64,000 nt of DNA from Pseudomonas viridiflava (lineage in GTDB: Bacteria; Pseudomonadota; Gammaproteobacteria; Pseudomonadales; Pseudomonadaceae): positions 30,590 to 94,589 of the forward strand of contig NZ_UUIS01000023.1 in the NCBI RefSeq assembly GCF_900589395.1, read 5' to 3'. The position numbers and the translations under genes are program-made. The notes below the pieces were generated by a model that made no database searches, had not been told where the DNA came from, and saw only the letters and a program-made list of their open reading frames with translations. Shown here piece after piece: positions 18,546 to 27,160 of the stretch (position 1 is its first letter; the number at the start of each line of letters is the position of its first letter).

Positions 18546-19865
18546 TCAATTCGAATACTTGTAGCCCACCTCGCCATGCGCGGACAGGTCCAGCCCGTCG
18601 ACCTCGGCGTCTTCATCGACGCGCAGCCCACCGCACAGCACCGCTGTGATCTTGAACGCCACCAGGCTGCTGAGCGCCGAGAACAGGATGCTGAACAGCA
18701 GCGCGCCGCCATTGACCAGCAACTGGCTGGCCAGGTCGCGGCCTTCGGCAAAACCCTGGCCGCCCAGAGCGGTCATCGCGAACACCGGGGTCAGCAGCCC
18801 GCCCAGGATGCCGGCCACGCCATGCACGCCAAACACATCGAAGGCGTCGTCCAGGCCCAGCATCGGCTTGAGTTTTTCCACCGACCAGACGCACAGAGGG
18901 CCTGCAATAAAGCCCAGCACGATGGCGCCCATGGGCCCGACAAAACCGCACGCGGGGGTGATCGCTACCAGCCCGGCAATGGAGCCGGACACTGCACCGA
19001 ACAGGCTCGGCCGGCCACGGTGTTTCCACTCCACCAGCATCCAGCCCAGCGCACCGGCGCAACTGGCCAGCATGGTGTTGACCATCACCAGCATGGCAAA
19101 GCCATTGACCGCCAGCACACAGCCGCCGCAGAACCCCAGCCAGCCGACCCACAGCAACGAGCCGCCGGTCATGGTCATGGTCATGTTGTGCGGCGCCAGC
19201 GCCGAGGTGCCGAAACCGCGACGCCGGCCGATCAGCCAGGCGCCAACCAGCGAGGCGATACCGACGTTCAGGTGCACCACGTTGCCCCCGGCAAAATCCT
19301 GCACGCCCAGGTTGAACACCCAGCCGCCGCCCCAGGCCATGTGCGCCATGGGGATGTAGTTAAGGGTGATCCACAGCGCCATGAACACCATCACGGCGGC
19401 AAACTTCATGCGCTCGGCAAACGCCCCGACAATGATGGCCGGCGTAATGGCGGCAAACAGCAGCATGAACAGAAAGTACAAATACTCAGGAATAGTGCCC
19501 ACCACGGTATGAATGGTCACACCTTGCAAGAACACTTTATCCAGGTTGCCGATCACGGCATTCATCGAGCCGCCATCGCCAAACACCAGGCTGTAGCCAT
19601 ACACGGCAAAGATGATCGACATCAAGGCGGCGGTGCAGAACACCTGCATCATCACCGAGAGCACGTTCTTGGTCCTGGCCATGCCGCCATAGAACAACGC
19701 AAGACCGGGCAAGGTCATCAGCAACACAATCAGCGAGCACAGCGCCACAAAGGCGGTGTCGCCGCCATTGATGACCGGTGCGACTTCATCGGCATACCCT
19801 GAAGAGCAAGCCATAACAAGGGGGAGGCCGCATAGGGTGCGGCCTGGGCGTGCGAGGCGGATCAT
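18546..19865 (-). CDS. amtB: Ammonium transporter (Amt family)
   Basis: This 439-residue Amt/MEP/Rh-family channel moves ammonium across the inner membrane. A leader-like N-terminus (ending near SSGYADEVAP) precedes about 11 transmembrane helices. The family signature is seen in GGMARTKNVLSVMMQ, FAGGNVVHLNVGIASL and the twin-His region VFGVHGVAGILGGLL. No glnK gene is adjacent. The upstream region carries a sigma-54 promoter at 19999-20013, so nitrogen-limitation control through RpoN and probably NtrC is expected. It sits beside a locus that releases nitrogen from methylated amines; uptake of ammonium or methylammonium would fit that setting (inference). Confidence 0.95.
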   Translation of the reverse strand: MIRLARPGRTLCGLPLVMACSSGYADEVAPVINGGDTAFVALCSLIVLLMTLPGLALFYGGMARTKNVLSVMMQVFCTAALMSIIFAVYGYSLVFGDGGSMNAVIGNLDKVFLQGVTIHTVVGTIPEYLYFLFMLLFAAITPAIIVGAFAERMKFAAVMVFMALWITLNYIPMAHMAWGGGWVFNLGVQDFAGGNVVHLNVGIASLVGAWLIGRRRGFGTSALAPHNMTMTMTGGSLLWVGWLGFCGGCVLAVNGFAMLVMVNTMLASCAGALGWMLVEWKHRGRPSLFGAVSGSIAGLVAITPACGFVGPMGAIVLGFIAGPLCVWSVEKLKPMLGLDDAFDVFGVHGVAGILGGLLTPVFAMTALGGQGFAEGRDLASQLLVNGGALLFSILFSALSSLVAFKITAVLCGGLRVDEDAEVDGLDLSAHGEVGYKYSN

Positions 19866-19998
19866 GGCTGATAATCTCCAACGGTCTGAATAGGGGCCGG
19901 AATGCCCAGGCAGGCCAAGGCATGACGACGCGCTGAACTACGCCGGAAGGATGAAAATGCTCATTCCTTTCGGGTAATTTACTTTCCTGTTGGGAATA

Positions 19999-20013
19999 GC
20001 AAATAGCTTGCCA
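19999..20013 (-). promoter_or_regulatory. Sigma-54 (RpoN) promoter of amtB
   Basis: On the minus strand the sequence TGGCAAGCTATTTGC matches the -24/-12 consensus TGGCACG-n4-TTGC, with correct GG-to-GC spacing. It lies about 134 bases upstream of the amtB start, in the right orientation. Confidence 0.8.
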
Positions 20014-20133
20014 GTGTCTTTGCTTGGCAGCCCTTGGGTCCTTGGTGATCCGCGCAACTGCATGCACACGCCGAAGGCATCTGATGATTTATTCAGCATA
20101 AAGAACAAGGATTGAAACCGGGCCCTTTGAAGT

Positions 20134-20148
20134 GTGCAAAACGTGCAC
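20134..20148. promoter_or_regulatory. Inverted repeat GTGCA-n5-TGCAC upstream of the sigma-54 promoter
   Basis: A perfect five-base-arm dyad about 120 bases upstream of the amtB sigma-54 promoter, where an enhancer-binding protein would sit. Its half-site order is the reverse of the usual NtrC site (GCAC...GTGC), so I do not call it an NtrC box. Confidence 0.3.
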
Positions 20149-20361
20149 TGTTAACGCTCACGCTGCTGAAAACAGCGCCGTTCTGGTTATAGCCATAAAG
20201 GGTTATTGGCAGTGATGCCTCGATAGGCTAGCGATGGCGCAACGCGTGTGAAAAGTGCCCAAGGCCTTGCCGTACGTACTGGGGTGCGCAACGAAGATCA
20301 GCAACGCTACACTGTCCGGCCTCAGGCCAGTGCCTGTTCATTCACCGGACACGAGATTTCC

Positions 20362-20742
20362 ATGGCTAATCCAGATATCACCTTCATTCCCGATCCTGAC
20401 GCCGATTCCATTTCCTCCGACGTCGCAGGCTTTGGCGGCCTGCTGGTGTCGACCCAGATCCCGACCCGTGCCGACGGCAGCCTGGAACTGGGCGGTATCG
20501 TCGAGCAGAGCGAATGCACTTTGCAGGCACTCAAAGTGGCACTGGAAAAGGCCGGCAGTTCGCTGGACCGGGTCCTGCACCTGACCATCTACCTCACCGA
20601 CATGGCCGACCGCGCCGCCTTCAACGACGTGTACAAGCGCTTTTTTCGCCAGCCGTGGCCGGTGCGTGCCGCCGTAGGCGTGGCATCGCTGGCGTTCGAA
20701 GGCATGCGCGTGGAAGTGACGGCCATGGCGGCCAAGGGCTGA
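20362..20742 (+). CDS. RidA family protein
   Basis: This 126-residue RidA/YjgF/UK114-type protein has the family ending PVRAAVGVASLAFEGMRVEVTA, including the conserved arginine (Arg105) that in true RidA binds reactive enamine/imine intermediates. RidA proteins hydrolyse 2-aminoacrylate and related imines to keto acids and ammonia, or act as subgroup members of unknown substrate. I place the start at 20362 because the upstream residues (from 20248) look non-coding. It is divergent from amtB. The exact Rid subfamily cannot be set from sequence reading alone. Confidence 0.9.
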   Translation: MANPDITFIPDPDADSISSDVAGFGGLLVSTQIPTRADGSLELGGIVEQSECTLQALKVALEKAGSSLDRVLHLTIYLTDMADRAAFNDVYKRFFRQPWPVRAAVGVASLAFEGMRVEVTAMAAKG

Positions 20743-20782
20743 TCCTGCTTGACGCCAGGCACCCCTTGGCGCCGCACCAGCC

Positions 20783-20977
20783 GTAGGAGCGCGCTCTGCC
20801 CGCGACCGAGTGCGTAGCGCTCGCAAAATTTGTGCAACGCCACAAATGCTGGACTGTGGACGCGTTCAAAATCTATGAAACGCCACAAGTTTACGACTGC
20901 TACCCCATCCGGGATCTATGAAACGCCACAATTTTACGACTGCTAACGCACTCGGTCGCGGGCAAGCGCGCTCCTAC
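20783..20977. repeat. REP-type composite element C
   Basis: Inverted REP-like arms (GTAGGAGCGCGCTCTGCCCG at 20783; reverse complement ending at 20977) enclose a spacer. The spacer holds two copies of an ATCTATGAAACGCCACAA-type unit (about 20871 and 20912) and a third related GCAACGCCACAAATG. It resembles element A in layout but uses a different internal repeat. Confidence 0.85.
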
Positions 20978-21000
20978 AGGGGGTGAATCAGAGGTGCGCC

Positions 21001-23400
21001 TTACGGCAACTCCAGCAACTGACTCAGGGCCTGGAACAGGTCCTGGGCATTCACCGGTTTCTGCAGTACCAGGCTGCCCGGCAGGTCCAGGCCGTGCAGT
21101 TCGGCATAGCCGGTCAGGAACACCACCGGCAGGTTCGCAAAGCGTTCGCGTGCCGCATGGGCCATTTGCGCGCCGTTGAAGCCTGGCATCGCGAAGTCGG
21201 TGAGCAGCAGGTCGACCTGGTCGTCGAGCATTTCCAGCGCCTGTTCACCGCTGCTGGCCTCGCGCACTTTGAAACCCTGCACCCGCAACATGTCGCCGAT
21301 CAGGTCGCGCACCGGGTCATCGTCGTCGACCAGCAGGATAGAGCGGTCCTGGCCGTTGCCGGCCGGCGTCAGATGGGCACGGCCCGACGCCTGCGGTTGG
21401 GGCTGCTGCTGGACAGCGGCCTCGCTCGTGCGCTGCACGGCCGGCAGGTAGACGCTGACTTCGGTGCCGCGCCCCGGGGCGGTGTCAATGCTCACGCCAC
21501 CGCCCGATTGTTTGGCAAAGCCAAACACCTGGGCCAGGCCCAGGCCCGATCCTTTGCCGATGTCCTTGGTCGTGAAGAACGGCTCGAAGACCTTGGCCAG
21601 CACGTCCTGGCTCATCCCCGAGCCGGTGTCGCGGATCGACAGCACCACATAATCGCCGCAATCGGGGTCTTCAGGGCGCTGTGGCCGTTCGCTGACCTGG
21701 GTGTTGCGCGTGCACAGGGTCAACTGGCCGCCATTGGGCATGGCGTCGCGGGCGTTGATCGCCAGGTTGAGAATGATCATCTCGGTCTGGGTCGGGTCGG
21801 TCAGCGCCTGCCAGAGGTCCTCGGACAGGTCCAGACGCACCAGGATATTGCCGCCCAGGGTGCGGCGCAGCAGCTCTTCAAGTCCGCGCAGCGTGTCGTT
21901 GAGGTGCAGCGCCACCGGCTCCAGGCGCTGGCGCCGCGAGAACGCCAGCAATTGCGAAGTGAGCTTGGCGCCGCGCTCGCCGGCTTCGCGAATGTGCTTG
22001 AGACGCCGGGTGGCTTTTTCCAGGTCCTGCTTGCTCAGGTCGCGCTCCAGAAAACTGGAGCCGGTAATGATCACGGTCAGCAGGTTGTTGAAGTCATGGG
22101 CAACGCCTGCGGTCAACTGGCCGACCGCTTCCAGGCGTTGCATCTGTTGCAGCGCCGCCTCGATGCGCTCGCGCTCGGCAATCTGGTCGCGCAGGCGGGT
22201 GTTGGCTTCGGCCAGTCCCTGTGTGGCTTCACGCTCGCTGGTAATGTCGCGGGCCACCACATAAAGCAGCGTGTCTTCGGGTACCACCACCCAGGACAGC
22301 CAGCGCTGGCTGCCACTGGCATGACGAATGCGTCCGGTAAAGCGCACGCTGCTGTGGTTCTGGGCCAGGATCGCAAGCTCGTTCAGGAAGGCGTCACGGT
22401 CCTCGTCGGGCAGCAGTGTCATCAGTGAGGTCTGGGCCAGGGCCTGGCGCGTAAAGCCCAAGGCATTTTCCCAGGCCGGATTGAGCGCCACCGGGGTCAG
22501 GTCCTTGTTGAACACGCCCAGCAGATCCTGGGATAACTCCCACGCACGGTCGCGCTCGCGGGTGCGGCGCTCGACCCGCTCACCGAGCATTTCGTTGAGC
22601 TGCTTGAGTGCCTGGGTGGCCTGGCGCTGCTGATGAATGTCCTGCAACACCCCGGAAAAACGCACGCAGTGGCCATCCACCACCCGGGCCTGGCCGCTGC
22701 TGAGCAGCCAGCGCGGTTCTTTGCCTGCGATCATGCAGCGAAATTCCATTCGGTAGCGGCCATCGCTGTCGGGCGCCATGGCGCGTTCCACGGCCTGGCG
22801 CACGGCCGGTTCGTCATCGGCATGGATGCCGGCATAGAACAGGTCGATGTGCATCTCGGTGTTCGACGGCAAGCCGAACAGGGCCTTGCAACGCTCATCC
22901 CAGATCAACTGGTCTTCGGTGGGCCGATAATCCCAGGTGCCCATGCCGGCGGCATCGATGGCGATCCGGGCGCGGGCTTCGACATCGGCCAGGGCTTCTT
23001 CGGCACGGCGCCGGCGCTGGCGTTCCTGGACTTCGGTCAGGGCGCGCTTGACGGCCTTGGGCAGCAGTGACAGGTTCTTTTTCAGAATGTAGTCGGTGGC
23101 GCCCAGGCGGATCATTTCCACGGCGTGTTCTTCGCCGTAAACGCCGGAGAGAAAAATGAATGGTGTATCAGGGGCCAGGCGCTGGGCAATGGCCAGCACC
23201 TCGCTGCCCGACGAGCCGGGCAGCACGCAGTCGCACAGGATCAGGTCGAAACGGTGCTCTTGCAGAGCCTGTTGCGCGCCGACATGGTCGTAGACCTGGC
23301 GGGCCTGGATCAGCAGATCACCACGTTCCAGGCGCATCAGGGTCAGCTCGGCATCCATCGAGCTGTCTTCGACTATCAGAAGTTTTATCGGCTTGGACAA
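21001..23400 (-). CDS. Hybrid sensor histidine kinase/response regulator (REC-PAS-PAS-HisKA-HATPase-REC)
   Basis: This 799-residue cytosolic hybrid kinase has a receiver (about residues 1-125, LLIVEDSSMD and LCDCVLPGSSG), two PAS domains (about 140-280 and 295-400), HisKA with phospho-His435 (VAHDFNNLLTV), HATPase_c (DTGSGM; GKGSGLGLAQV) and a C-terminal receiver (about 680-799, LVDDDDPVRD and LLTDFAMPGFNG). It starts with TTG at 23400; a later ATG would cut into the first receiver's acidic pocket, so TTG is preferred. It lies 13 bp after the response-regulator gene and should be the end of a phytochrome phosphorelay (inference). Confidence 0.92.
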   Translation of the reverse strand: MSKPIKLLIVEDSSMDAELTLMRLERGDLLIQARQVYDHVGAQQALQEHRFDLILCDCVLPGSSGSEVLAIAQRLAPDTPFIFLSGVYGEEHAVEMIRLGATDYILKKNLSLLPKAVKRALTEVQERQRRRRAEEALADVEARARIAIDAAGMGTWDYRPTEDQLIWDERCKALFGLPSNTEMHIDLFYAGIHADDEPAVRQAVERAMAPDSDGRYRMEFRCMIAGKEPRWLLSSGQARVVDGHCVRFSGVLQDIHQQRQATQALKQLNEMLGERVERRTRERDRAWELSQDLLGVFNKDLTPVALNPAWENALGFTRQALAQTSLMTLLPDEDRDAFLNELAILAQNHSSVRFTGRIRHASGSQRWLSWVVVPEDTLLYVVARDITSEREATQGLAEANTRLRDQIAERERIEAALQQMQRLEAVGQLTAGVAHDFNNLLTVIITGSSFLERDLSKQDLEKATRRLKHIREAGERGAKLTSQLLAFSRRQRLEPVALHLNDTLRGLEELLRRTLGGNILVRLDLSEDLWQALTDPTQTEMIILNLAINARDAMPNGGQLTLCTRNTQVSERPQRPEDPDCGDYVVLSIRDTGSGMSQDVLAKVFEPFFTTKDIGKGSGLGLAQVFGFAKQSGGGVSIDTAPGRGTEVSVYLPAVQRTSEAAVQQQPQPQASGRAHLTPAGNGQDRSILLVDDDDPVRDLIGDMLRVQGFKVREASSGEQALEMLDDQVDLLLTDFAMPGFNGAQMAHAARERFANLPVVFLTGYAELHGLDLPGSLVLQKPVNAQDLFQALSQLLELP

Positions 23401-23413
23401 CTTCCAGGCTCCG

Positions 23414-23875
23414 TCAGTTATTGCGTCGACGATTCAGACGCAACGACCCCGGTGGAGGTTCATTAAGCACGGCCCAGAAAATACCCAGGTCGGAAATCGC
23501 CGCGACGAATTCCTTGAATTCGACCGGCTTGACCACGTACGCATTGACGCCCAGCTCGTAGGCCCGCAACAGGTCGGGCTCTTCGCGCGAGGAGGTCAGC
23601 ATCACCGTGGGGATACTGCGCAGCTCAGGGGTGTCGCGCACCACCTTGAGCACTTCCAGGCCATCGACCTTGGGCAGCTTGAGGTCCAGCAGCAGGACCG
23701 CCGGGTTACCGTCGTCACGGGCGGCGAAGGCATGGCGGCGCAACAGGTAGTCCAGAGCGTCGGCACCGTCACGCAGCACAATGACTTCGTTGGCCAACTG
23801 GCTGCGCTCCAGCGCGACAAGCGTCAACTCCAGGTCCCTGGGGTTGTCTTCGACCAACAGAATGGGTTTGAGCAT
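23414..23875 (-). CDS. Single-domain response regulator (Rcp1-like)
   Basis: This 153-residue stand-alone receiver has no output domain. The acidic pocket is EDN at residues 9-11, the phospho-acceptor is Asp64 in LLLDLKLPKVDG, and the conserved lysine is in YVVKPVEF. Such Rcp1-type regulators commonly pair with cyanobacterial and bacterial phytochromes and relay phosphate. It lies 15 bp downstream of the bacteriophytochrome gene and 13 bp before a receiver-bearing hybrid kinase. I chose the ATG at 23875; a TTG at 23881 is also possible. Confidence 0.93.
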   Translation of the reverse strand: MLKPILLVEDNPRDLELTLVALERSQLANEVIVLRDGADALDYLLRRHAFAARDDGNPAVLLLDLKLPKVDGLEVLKVVRDTPELRSIPTVMLTSSREEPDLLRAYELGVNAYVVKPVEFKEFVAAISDLGIFWAVLNEPPPGSLRLNRRRNN

Positions 23876-23890
23876 CTTCAACGAGTTCCA

Positions 23891-26140
23891 TCAATCATGT
23901 GAAATGTGGCGGGGAAGGGCAAAGTAGAACGTCGCGCCCTGGTCGATCTGGCCTTCGGCCCAGACCCGGCCGTCGTGCCGCTCAATGATACGCCTGACAC
24001 TGGCCAGGCCAATACCGGTGCCTTCGAAATCTTCCATCCGGTGCAGGCGCTGGAAGACCCCGAACAACTTGTTGGCATAGGCCATGTCGAACCCGACACC
24101 GTTGTCGCGAATGTACACCACGGTTTCATCGCGGGTCTTGTCGGCACCGATCTCGATGCGCGCCGGAGTGCGGTCACGGGTGTACTTGATGGCATTGGCA
24201 ATCAGATTCTGCAGGGCCAGGTTGATGAAGGCCGGGTCGGCGATCACCTTGGGCAGGGCGGCCACTTCCCAGACAATGTCCCGGCCCTCGTAGTCGGGCT
24301 TGAGGTCGACTCGTATGGATTCGACCAGCGCATTGAGGTCGACATCGGACATGTGCAGCGCCGAACGACCCATTTGCGAGAAATTGAGCAGGTTGTCGAC
24401 CAGCGTGCCGGCAAAACGTGCCGCATCTTCTATATGTTTCAAAAAGCGCAACCCACGCTCGGACAGCGCCGAGCCTTCGATCTCGCTCAGCAGCTCGGTG
24501 TACCCGGCAATATGCCGCAGCGGTGCGCGCAGGTCGTGGGAGACGCTATAGGAGAACGCCTCAAGTTCCTTGTTCGAACGCAACAGCTCGCCGGTCAGTT
24601 GCGCCAGCTCTTCGGCCTTGCGCAGCACGATGCCCAGCACCGCGCCGCGCAATTCGGTCGCGCCTTCGATGATCCAGGGGTGCCAAGGCGCCGAGTAGCC
24701 GCGCACTTCCTGTTGCCAGGTGTCGAAGCTGTGCCGCGGGCTGAGGCTGCCCTGTGCGTTGATGTCTTTCTCGGGGCGGCCGGCCCAGTTCACCGTACGC
24801 GCCTGTTCCGGGCGGAACCACACCAGGTAGTGCGAGTGGATCTGGGAAATGGCCACCGCCAGCACACCGGCGGCATGGCGCGCCAGCTCCGGCAGTTCTT
24901 CGATGTCGCGCTGCACATTGTCGGTGTGGAAGATCGTCTCGTCGCTGCGATGGGCCAGCCAGTGCACCAGCGCATTGACCAGAGAAGCAGGCGGGGTGCT
25001 GCCGATCAGGTCGCAGCGGTCGGCGGAAATGATCGCGGCCCCCTGGGCGTCGGCAAACGCCAGCAACACTTGGGGCAATTGCAGCAGGCCATCGCTGACA
25101 CTGTCGTGGTCAGCCATCGAGGACAACATCTGCACGATGCGCTGACGCTGGTCGAGCAACTGCCGGGTGCTGCCATGCGATTCATACGATTCGATCTGCA
25201 GCGACAATACGCTGCCGAGCAATTCACACGCGGTACGGGTCTGGAAGTCGACCGGACGTGGCTGCTCATGGTGGCAGGAAATCAGCCCCCAGAGCTTGCC
25301 GCCGACCACGATCGACAACGACATCGAGGCCATCGTGCCCATGTTGCGCATGTATTGCAGGTGCACCGGCGAGACGCTGCGCAGGGACGTGAACGTCATG
25401 TCCAGCGGTTTGCCGGTGCGCGGGTTGAGGGTCGGCACCAGCGGCGAGGGCTGGTAGTTGGCATCCTGGATCAGGCGGATCCGGTTGATCCGGTACAGTT
25501 CGCGCGCCTGCGCAGGGATGTCGGACGCCGGAAAGCTCAGGCCCAGGTAGTTGGGATAACCGGGATCGGCTTGCTCGGCCAGCACCAGGCCGTTGCCGTC
25601 GGCGTCGAAACGGTAGGCCTTGACCCGGCCGAAACCGGTGATGCGCTTGATCTGTTGCACCGAGCTTTGCAGGAGTGCTTCAAGACTGGAAAGCTGCTGC
25701 AGGCCGCTGACGAAAGCACGCACCAATGGATAGAAATCGCCACGGACAGGCCCGTGATCAGCGCGGACCGGCTCGAGCTCGACGATCAGGACCTGATCGT
25801 GACGATGCACCAGTACGGTCAGGCGCTGCGCATCCGGCGATCCATGGCGCAGACGCACGTCGCCGATATGAAAAGGGTAGATCTCCTGGTCGGGCAGGCG
25901 GTCCAGGTGCTGGCTCAGGTCGAAGTCTTCGCTCACCAGTTCGGCAAAATGACGTCCCGTCAGTTGGGCGGCAGGCATTCCCAGCCAGTATTCGGCATTT
26001 TCGCTGGCTTGCAGGATCTGCAGGCGGGCTTCATCGACCACCAGCACAAAGCCATGCGGCTGGATGCTGCCGGGAATCTGGATCGGTTCCTGGCTGCAAC
26101 GCTCGATGGCTTGATTCAATGCGGTGTCGGCAGTAGACAA
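23891..26140 (-). CDS. bphP: Bacteriophytochrome histidine kinase
   Basis: This 749-residue red/far-red photoreceptor kinase has PAS (about 1-120), GAF (about 140-305), PHY (about 320-500), HisKA (phospho-His535 in SVSHDLRAPLRH) and HATPase_c (NLIANAIKYT; DNGVGFD; GTGIGLA). The biliverdin-binding Cys15 lies in RCSQEPIQIPGSIQPHG, the canonical site. The GAF pocket shows FPASDIPAQAR, VHLQYMRNMG and SCHHEQPR. The start codon is TTG with AGGAG eight bases upstream. A bphO haem oxygenase, often next to bphP in Pseudomonas, is absent from the window, so biliverdin must be supplied from elsewhere. Confidence 0.97.
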   Translation of the reverse strand: MSTADTALNQAIERCSQEPIQIPGSIQPHGFVLVVDEARLQILQASENAEYWLGMPAAQLTGRHFAELVSEDFDLSQHLDRLPDQEIYPFHIGDVRLRHGSPDAQRLTVLVHRHDQVLIVELEPVRADHGPVRGDFYPLVRAFVSGLQQLSSLEALLQSSVQQIKRITGFGRVKAYRFDADGNGLVLAEQADPGYPNYLGLSFPASDIPAQARELYRINRIRLIQDANYQPSPLVPTLNPRTGKPLDMTFTSLRSVSPVHLQYMRNMGTMASMSLSIVVGGKLWGLISCHHEQPRPVDFQTRTACELLGSVLSLQIESYESHGSTRQLLDQRQRIVQMLSSMADHDSVSDGLLQLPQVLLAFADAQGAAIISADRCDLIGSTPPASLVNALVHWLAHRSDETIFHTDNVQRDIEELPELARHAAGVLAVAISQIHSHYLVWFRPEQARTVNWAGRPEKDINAQGSLSPRHSFDTWQQEVRGYSAPWHPWIIEGATELRGAVLGIVLRKAEELAQLTGELLRSNKELEAFSYSVSHDLRAPLRHIAGYTELLSEIEGSALSERGLRFLKHIEDAARFAGTLVDNLLNFSQMGRSALHMSDVDLNALVESIRVDLKPDYEGRDIVWEVAALPKVIADPAFINLALQNLIANAIKYTRDRTPARIEIGADKTRDETVVYIRDNGVGFDMAYANKLFGVFQRLHRMEDFEGTGIGLASVRRIIERHDGRVWAEGQIDQGATFYFALPRHISHD

Positions 26141-26446
26141 GAGAGATTCTCCTGGAGTGTCCGTTCTATCGAGGCCGGAGGCTCTGGCGCAGGATCTATC
26201 CCATGCACGGTACCAGAAAGCGCTTCATAAGGCTGTCTCACGCACGCAAAAGCATTCATTTGCAGGTAAAAATCCTGCTTTTTCAGCAGCGTTTACGGCC
26301 GGCAATGCTGTAGACCGCTGGCAGCGCAAAAAACGGGCTTTTCCACGACAACCTCATCCCTGGCGCGCGACCGATGCGTGGACAGGTCTGGGGTGGCTGC
26401 GATACGCCGCTTCAAGGCGTGTGCAGCCAGCGCAGGGTTCACCGCA
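26141..26446. other. Intergenic region upstream of bphP
   Basis: About 306 bp. Apart from the AGGAG ribosome-binding site of bphP at the left end I see no gene, strong hairpin or known promoter motif. No bphO remnant is visible. Confidence 0.4.
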
Positions 26447-26998
26447 TCAGTTATGAACGCAATGACTCACATGCTCGTCGGTGAGCAGCGGCGCGTCGAT
26501 GGCATGGATCACCCCGCACGCCAGGGCCTGTTGCGGGTCGAGGATGCGCGGGGCAGCCGTCAGGTACTTTTCGGTTTCAAGGGTTTCCTGCGCGCCCTGG
26601 GTGCGCTCGGCCAGGATGCGGCAGTACAGGTGCATGTCGTAGTCCAGGCTCATGGTGTACTCGGACATCCGTGAGTGGTCCACCGCGCCACTGAGGTGCC
26701 AGTGAAAGGGGTGGAACAGAAACTTGCTGTGCGGGGAGGCGGTGCGATGCTCGCCGGCCATGAAGATGACATTGCCCATCGATTCGATCGTGCCCAGGTT
26801 ATGGGTGTGCACCGGCATGGGCAGGGTCAGGAGAAAGTTGTACAGGCTGAAGCCATAACTGCATTCGCCGCCCATGGTTGCCAGGTTGATCACCAGGCGG
26901 GTGGCTTGCTGTTGAGCAGCCAACGAGGCTTTTTCAATCAGTTTGCCGCAGGTGGTCGAGTTGATCGGGGCCGTGAAGTTGATGATATGAACCGCCAT
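26447..26998 (-). CDS. ClpP/crotonase-fold serine protease-like protein
   Basis: This 183-residue protein has the ClpP-type fold: N-terminal MAVHIINFTAPINSTTCGKL, the oxyanion-type region LATMGGECSYGFSLYNFL, a probable nucleophile Ser in GTIESMGNVIFMAG and a catalytic-type His in KFLFHPFHWHLSG. It resembles ClpP but is more divergent than housekeeping ClpP and has no clpX or clpA neighbour. The ATG at 26998 is used, with GAGG about eight bases upstream; a GTG lies three codons earlier. It may be an ATP-independent or adaptor-served homologue. The substrate is unknown. Confidence 0.85.
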   Translation of the reverse strand: MAVHIINFTAPINSTTCGKLIEKASLAAQQQATRLVINLATMGGECSYGFSLYNFLLTLPMPVHTHNLGTIESMGNVIFMAGEHRTASPHSKFLFHPFHWHLSGAVDHSRMSEYTMSLDYDMHLYCRILAERTQGAQETLETEKYLTAAPRILDPQQALACGVIHAIDAPLLTDEHVSHCVHN

Positions 26999-27160
26999 GT
27001 CCAGCACCTCTTGTTGATGAGCGCTGACATCACGGTTTCAGGGGCCTGACAGGAGCGCTCCACATCGAATTTCATTATCAACTGTCTACAGGATAGCAAT
27101 GCTTTGCAGGAGGGGTGGGGTGCGACGTGCCCGGCATTGACGTCCGGGCACGCCTGGGCT

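Larger units (their letters stand above)
19866..20361. other. Divergent amtB-ridA regulatory region
   Basis: About 496 bp without a recognisable gene. It holds the sigma-54 promoter for amtB (19999-20013), a GTGCA-n5-TGCAC dyad (20134-20148), a small CGCTG...CAGCG hairpin near 20160 and the leader of the RidA gene. Confidence 0.6.

Noticed and set aside
20134..20148. NtrC binding site for amtB
   Set aside because: The half-sites are in the opposite order to the usual GCAC...GTGC pattern, so only a generic dyad is reported.
23906..26230. A 774-codon open frame on the plus strand over bphP
   Set aside because: It is the antisense of a fully recognisable bacteriophytochrome. GC-rich codon bias keeps the opposite strand open; no family features or ribosome-binding site support it.
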